A stretch of DNA of 64,000 nt from Streptomyces griseoluteus. GTDB taxonomy: Bacteria; Actinomycetota; Actinomycetes; Streptomycetales; Streptomycetaceae. The stretch is from NCBI RefSeq assembly GCF_004784465.1, contig NZ_SRRU01000007.1, positions 363,401 through 427,400 of the forward strand, written 5' to 3'. Positions 61,361-64,000 of this stretch are shown in pieces. Below the pieces are notes generated by a model. That model ran no database searches, was not told the origin of the DNA, and worked only from the letters and a program-made list of their open reading frames with translations. How positions within the stretch are numbered: the first letter of the stretch is position 1; the number at the start of each line of letters is the position of its first letter. Made by a program: the position numbers and the translations under genes.

Positions 61361-63031
61361 TTACTCGCCCGACAGCACCGTCTGAGCCGCCGCCCGCGCC
61401 TCGTCCGCACTGTCCGCCGCACGCGCGGCCGCCGCGGCCCGCTCGCACTGCGCCAGCGTGTGCTTCGCCAGCGTCGCCCGCACGTACGGGATCGACGCCG
61501 CACCCATCGACAAGGAGGTGACACCCAGACCCGTCAGCACACACGCCAGCACCGGGTCGGACGCGGCCTCACCGCACACCCCGCAGCTCTTGCCCTCGGC
61601 CCGCGCCGCCTCGGCGGACAGCGCGACCAGGTCGAGCAGCGCGGGCTGCCACGGGTCCTGGAGCCGCGACACCGCGCCCACCTGCCGGTCCGCCGCGAAG
61701 GTGTACTGCGCCAGGTCGTTCGTGCCCAGCGACAGGAACTCGACCTCCCGCAGGATCGACCGCGCCCGCAGCGCGGCCGACGGGATCTCCACCATCGCGC
61801 CGTACTTGGCGTGCAGCCCCGCCTCCCGGCAGGCGTCCGCGAACGCCTTGGCGTCGGCACGGTCCGCCACCATGGGCGCCATGACCTCCAGGTGCACCGG
61901 CAGCCCCTCGGCGGCCTTCGCCAGCGCGGTCAGCTGCGTCCGCAGCACCTCCGGGTGGTCCAGCAGCGTCCGCAGCCCCCGCACACCGAGCGCCGGGTTC
62001 GGCTCGTCGGCCGGCGTCAGGAACTCCAGCGGTTTGTCCGCACCCGCGTCGAGCACCCGCACCACGACCCGGCCCTCGGGGAACGCCTCCAGCACCTGCC
62101 GGTAGGCCGTCACCTGCTTCTCCTCGGACGGCGCGTTCTTGCTGTCGTCCAGGAACAGGAACTCGGTACGGAACAGACCCACACCCTCGGCCCCGGCCTC
62201 CAGCGCCGCCGGCACGTCCGCCGGACCGCCGATGTTGGCCAGCAGCGGCACCTTGTGCCCGTCGGCCGTCACACCGGGACCGCTGGACGCGGCCAGCGCG
62301 GCCTTGCGCTCGGTGGCGGCCGACTCCAGCCGCGCCGTCGTCTCCTCGGTCGGGTTCACGAAGATGTCGCCCGAGCTGCCGTCGACCGCGATGACCGTGC
62401 CCTCCGGCAGCTCACCGGCGCCAGGCAGCGCGACCACGGCCGGCACCCCGAGCGCCCGCGCCAGGATGGCGCTGTGGCTGGTCGGCCCGCCCTCCTCGGT
62501 CACGAAGCCCAGCACCAGCGCCGGGTCCAGCAGCGCGGTGTCGGCCGGGGCCAGGTCACGGGCCACCAGTACATAGGGGTGGTCACTGTCCGGCACACCC
62601 GGCATCGGCACCCCGAGCAGCCGCGCCACGATGCGGTTGCGCACGTCGTCCAGGTCGGCGACCCGGCCCGCCAGGTACTCACCGGCATTGGCCAGCAGCT
62701 CGCGGTAGGCCGCGAATGCGTCGTACACCGCGCGCTCGGCGGTGCTACCCACGGCGATCCGCCGCTCCACGTCGGACATCAGCTCGGGGTCCTGGGCCAT
62801 CAGGGCCTGGGCCTCCAGCACGGCCTGCGCCTCACCGCCGGCCAGGTTGCCGCGTGCCGTCAGGTCGGCGGCCACGGCGTCCACGGCCTGCCGGGCACGG
62901 CCCTGCTCGCGCTCCGCGTCCTGCGTCGGGATCTGCTTGGCAGGCGGCTCCAGCACGGCCGTCCCCATGTGCCTGACCTCGCCGATCGCCACACCGTGGC
63001 TCACACCGACGCCTCGCAGCGTTGTCTCCAT
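61361..63031 (-). CDS. ptsI: PTS enzyme I
   Basis: 556 residues, the expected length. The phosphohistidine is His186 in GGPTSHSAILARALGVPAV. Downstream domain motifs: LFRTEFLFLDD, VVRVLDAGADKPLEFL, GVRGLRTLLDHPEVLRTQL, MVEIPSAAL, SLGTNDLAQYTFAADR and SCGVCGEAASDP with the active-site Cys. Enzyme I takes phosphate from PEP and passes it to HPr, feeding sugar uptake. The ATG at 63031 has GGAGACGGTGAG before it. It lies 88 bases after crr on the same strand. Confidence 0.96.
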   Translation of the reverse strand: METTLRGVGVSHGVAIGEVRHMGTAVLEPPAKQIPTQDAEREQGRARQAVDAVAADLTARGNLAGGEAQAVLEAQALMAQDPELMSDVERRIAVGSTAERAVYDAFAAYRELLANAGEYLAGRVADLDDVRNRIVARLLGVPMPGVPDSDHPYVLVARDLAPADTALLDPALVLGFVTEEGGPTSHSAILARALGVPAVVALPGAGELPEGTVIAVDGSSGDIFVNPTEETTARLESAATERKAALAASSGPGVTADGHKVPLLANIGGPADVPAALEAGAEGVGLFRTEFLFLDDSKNAPSEEKQVTAYRQVLEAFPEGRVVVRVLDAGADKPLEFLTPADEPNPALGVRGLRTLLDHPEVLRTQLTALAKAAEGLPVHLEVMAPMVADRADAKAFADACREAGLHAKYGAMVEIPSAALRARSILREVEFLSLGTNDLAQYTFAADRQVGAVSRLQDPWQPALLDLVALSAEAARAEGKSCGVCGEAASDPVLACVLTGLGVTSLSMGAASIPYVRATLAKHTLAQCERAAAAARAADSADEARAAAQTVLSGE

Positions 63032-63119
63032 CTCACCGTCTCCGCTAATGCGGCGGCCCCCGCCGCCGCGTTGGTTGTCGTACATGCCGTAGGACGGCCG
63101 AGCCGTCAGGACAAGGAGA

Positions 63120-63569
63120 TCAGGACCAGGAGAAGAGGCTGTCGCCGGTCTTCACGTCACCGGTCTCGCGCAGCTCGGCGAGGGACTCGGCCGTGGCCTC
63201 GAGCGCGACGACAGGACAGATGGGGGACTTGCCGGCGATCTCGACCGCGGCCGGGTCCCAGCGCACCATGGCCTGGCCGCGTGCGACGGTGTCCCCCTTG
63301 TTCACGAGCAGCTCGAAGCCCTCGCCGTTGAGCTGGACCGTGTCGATGCCGAGGTGGACGAGCACACCGTGCCCGCTCTCGTCGACCACGACGAACGCGT
63401 GCGGGTGCAGGGAGACGACGACGCCGTCCACGGGGGACACGACCTCGGAGGGCTCACGCACCGGGTCGATCGCCGTACCGGGGCCCACCATGGCCCCGGA
63501 GAAGACCGGATCGGGCACGTTGGCCAGTCCGATGGCGCGTCCGGCGAGGGGGGACGTCACGTGGGTCAT
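63120..63569 (-). CDS. crr: PTS IIA component, glucose family
   Basis: 149 residues of the IIA-Crr family. SGAMVGPGTAIDPV is followed by VVSLHPHAFVVVDESGHGVL and the phosphorylated histidine in VHLGIDTVQLNG (His72). The domain lacks the IIB and IIC parts, so it serves several permeases such as the N-acetylglucosamine system. GGAGG precedes the ATG. A DasR operator lies 56 bases upstream. ptsI follows downstream. Confidence 0.95.
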   Translation of the reverse strand: MTHVTSPLAGRAIGLANVPDPVFSGAMVGPGTAIDPVREPSEVVSPVDGVVVSLHPHAFVVVDESGHGVLVHLGIDTVQLNGEGFELLVNKGDTVARGQAMVRWDPAAVEIAGKSPICPVVALEATAESLAELRETGDVKTGDSLFSWS

Positions 63570-63624
63570 GGGGGGCCTCCCGATGAGTGGGGTAGGTGGC
63601 GGTTCCCCAGAGAAGTTAGCAGCT

Positions 63625-63640
63625 AGTGGTCTAGACCACC
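63625..63640 (-). promoter_or_regulatory. DasR-responsive element (dre) of crr-ptsI
   Basis: AGTGGTCTAGACCACC contains the perfect 12-bp dre core TGGTCTAGACCA (63627-63638), in the promoter region of crr. DasR, the GlcNAc-responsive GntR regulator, is known to bind such sites in front of the PTS genes of S. coelicolor. Confidence 0.9.
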
Positions 63641-64000
63641 ATCCTCGGGGGTTTGCGTCGTCGCCAGGACTTGTGTACAGTCATCGTCCTGCCTGAGACC
63701 GGGCTGCGCGACAGCGCGCTCACCTCGGCAGCACCCAAACTCGTCAGATCCTATCTCGGGATCAGTTCTCGCATGCCTGCGATCGACTGGTCAGGGAGAC
63801 GGAAAAACCCTGCTAGAGTTTGGACCGCCGGAAAGGAAAAACACGGAAGCGGAAACGCCGAAGTGAAAGCCTCGAAAGCACCGAGGAAATCGGATCGGAA
63901 AAAGATCTGATAGAGTCGGAAACACCGAAGGGAAGCCCGGAGGAAAGCCCGAGAGGGTGAGTACAAAGGAAGCGACCGTTCCTTGAGAACTCAACAGCGT
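63641..64000 (+). promoter_or_regulatory. rRNA operon promoter and leader region; 16S gene begins beyond the window
   Basis: The right edge ends CCTTGAGAACTCAACAGCGT, the standard Streptomyces leader just upstream of 16S rRNA. Further -10 boxes TAGAGT occur at 63814-63819 and 63911-63916, giving at least three stacked promoters. The region 63800-63960 is unusually A-rich (GGAAA-type repeats) and free of a plausible gene; an 85-codon open frame is rejected. Confidence 0.8.
63653..63681 (+). promoter_or_regulatory. Upstream promoter of the rRNA operon
   Basis: TTGCGT (63653-63658), a 17-base spacer and TACAGT (63676-63681), pointing towards the rRNA leader. It fits sigma-HrdB promoters. It also lies close to the crr dre. 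Confidence 0.55.

Noticed and set aside
63653..63910. An 85-codon frame in the rRNA leader
   Set aside because: The sequence is A-rich leader with promoter boxes running through it; its codon use is unlike Streptomyces genes.

Overview
The window is chromosomal DNA of a Streptomyces or a very close relative. GC content is very high, third codon positions are almost all G or C, GTG starts and A/GTGA gene overlaps are common, and the gene set is actinobacterial: RbpA, a conservon, DasR-controlled PTS genes, MocR regulators and a Streptomyces-type rRNA leader. From memory, the order crr-ptsI ... ppm1/fxsA/rbpA matches S. coelicolor around SCO1390 to SCO1425, read in reverse. That synteny is recollection and was not computed.

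Layout. 1-8.5 kb: end of an EccA-like protein, a uridine-kinase-like P-loop protein, a TPR-like protein, an amino acid permease, a Tat-exported C39-type peptidase, a TetR regulator and an acyl-CoA dehydrogenase. 8.5-13.9 kb: small conserved proteins, an Lrp regulator, an amidohydrolase, polyprenol-phosphate mannosyltransferase, FxsA and RbpA (with a visible sigma-R promoter). 14-20.5 kb: MFS, GDPD, YczE with its divergent MocR regulator, and a chromosomal TraB/FtsK-like protein with a small hydrophobic partner. 20.7-28.2 kb: ankyrin and HEAT proteins, then a coupled pxpA-pxpB-pxpC operon (5-oxoprolinase) with a DUF1445 hydro-lyase, an MFS transporter and a divergent GntR regulator.

28.2-35.5 kb: three co-directional genes that look like a MukBEF/MksBEF/Wadjet-type SMC complex, ending in a 1549-residue SMC-like ATPase, with no JetD/MksG nuclease gene beside them. 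35.5-43.9 kb: a glycine-betaine demethylation island (Rieske oxygenase, dimethylglycine oxidase-like protein, monomeric sarcosine oxidase, permease, IclR regulator, Rieske ferredoxin) that carries a decayed ferredoxin-reductase remnant. Two copies of a 10-bp word flank the island's promoters. 44.8-52.6 kb: a conservon (cvnA-B-C ... D) with a full-length 5-oxoprolinase/hydantoinase gene lodged between cvnC and cvnD, overlapping cvnD.

52.7-61.3 kb: a Nudix hydrolase, a GH31 protein lacking the catalytic nucleophile, acetoacetyl-CoA synthetase, a MocR regulator and MFS transporter around a palindromic operator, and a conserved hypothetical. 61.3-64 kb: ptsI and crr with a DasR (dre) operator, then the leader of an rRNA operon whose 16S gene lies just beyond the right edge. 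No tRNA, IS element, prophage or CRISPR array was seen.
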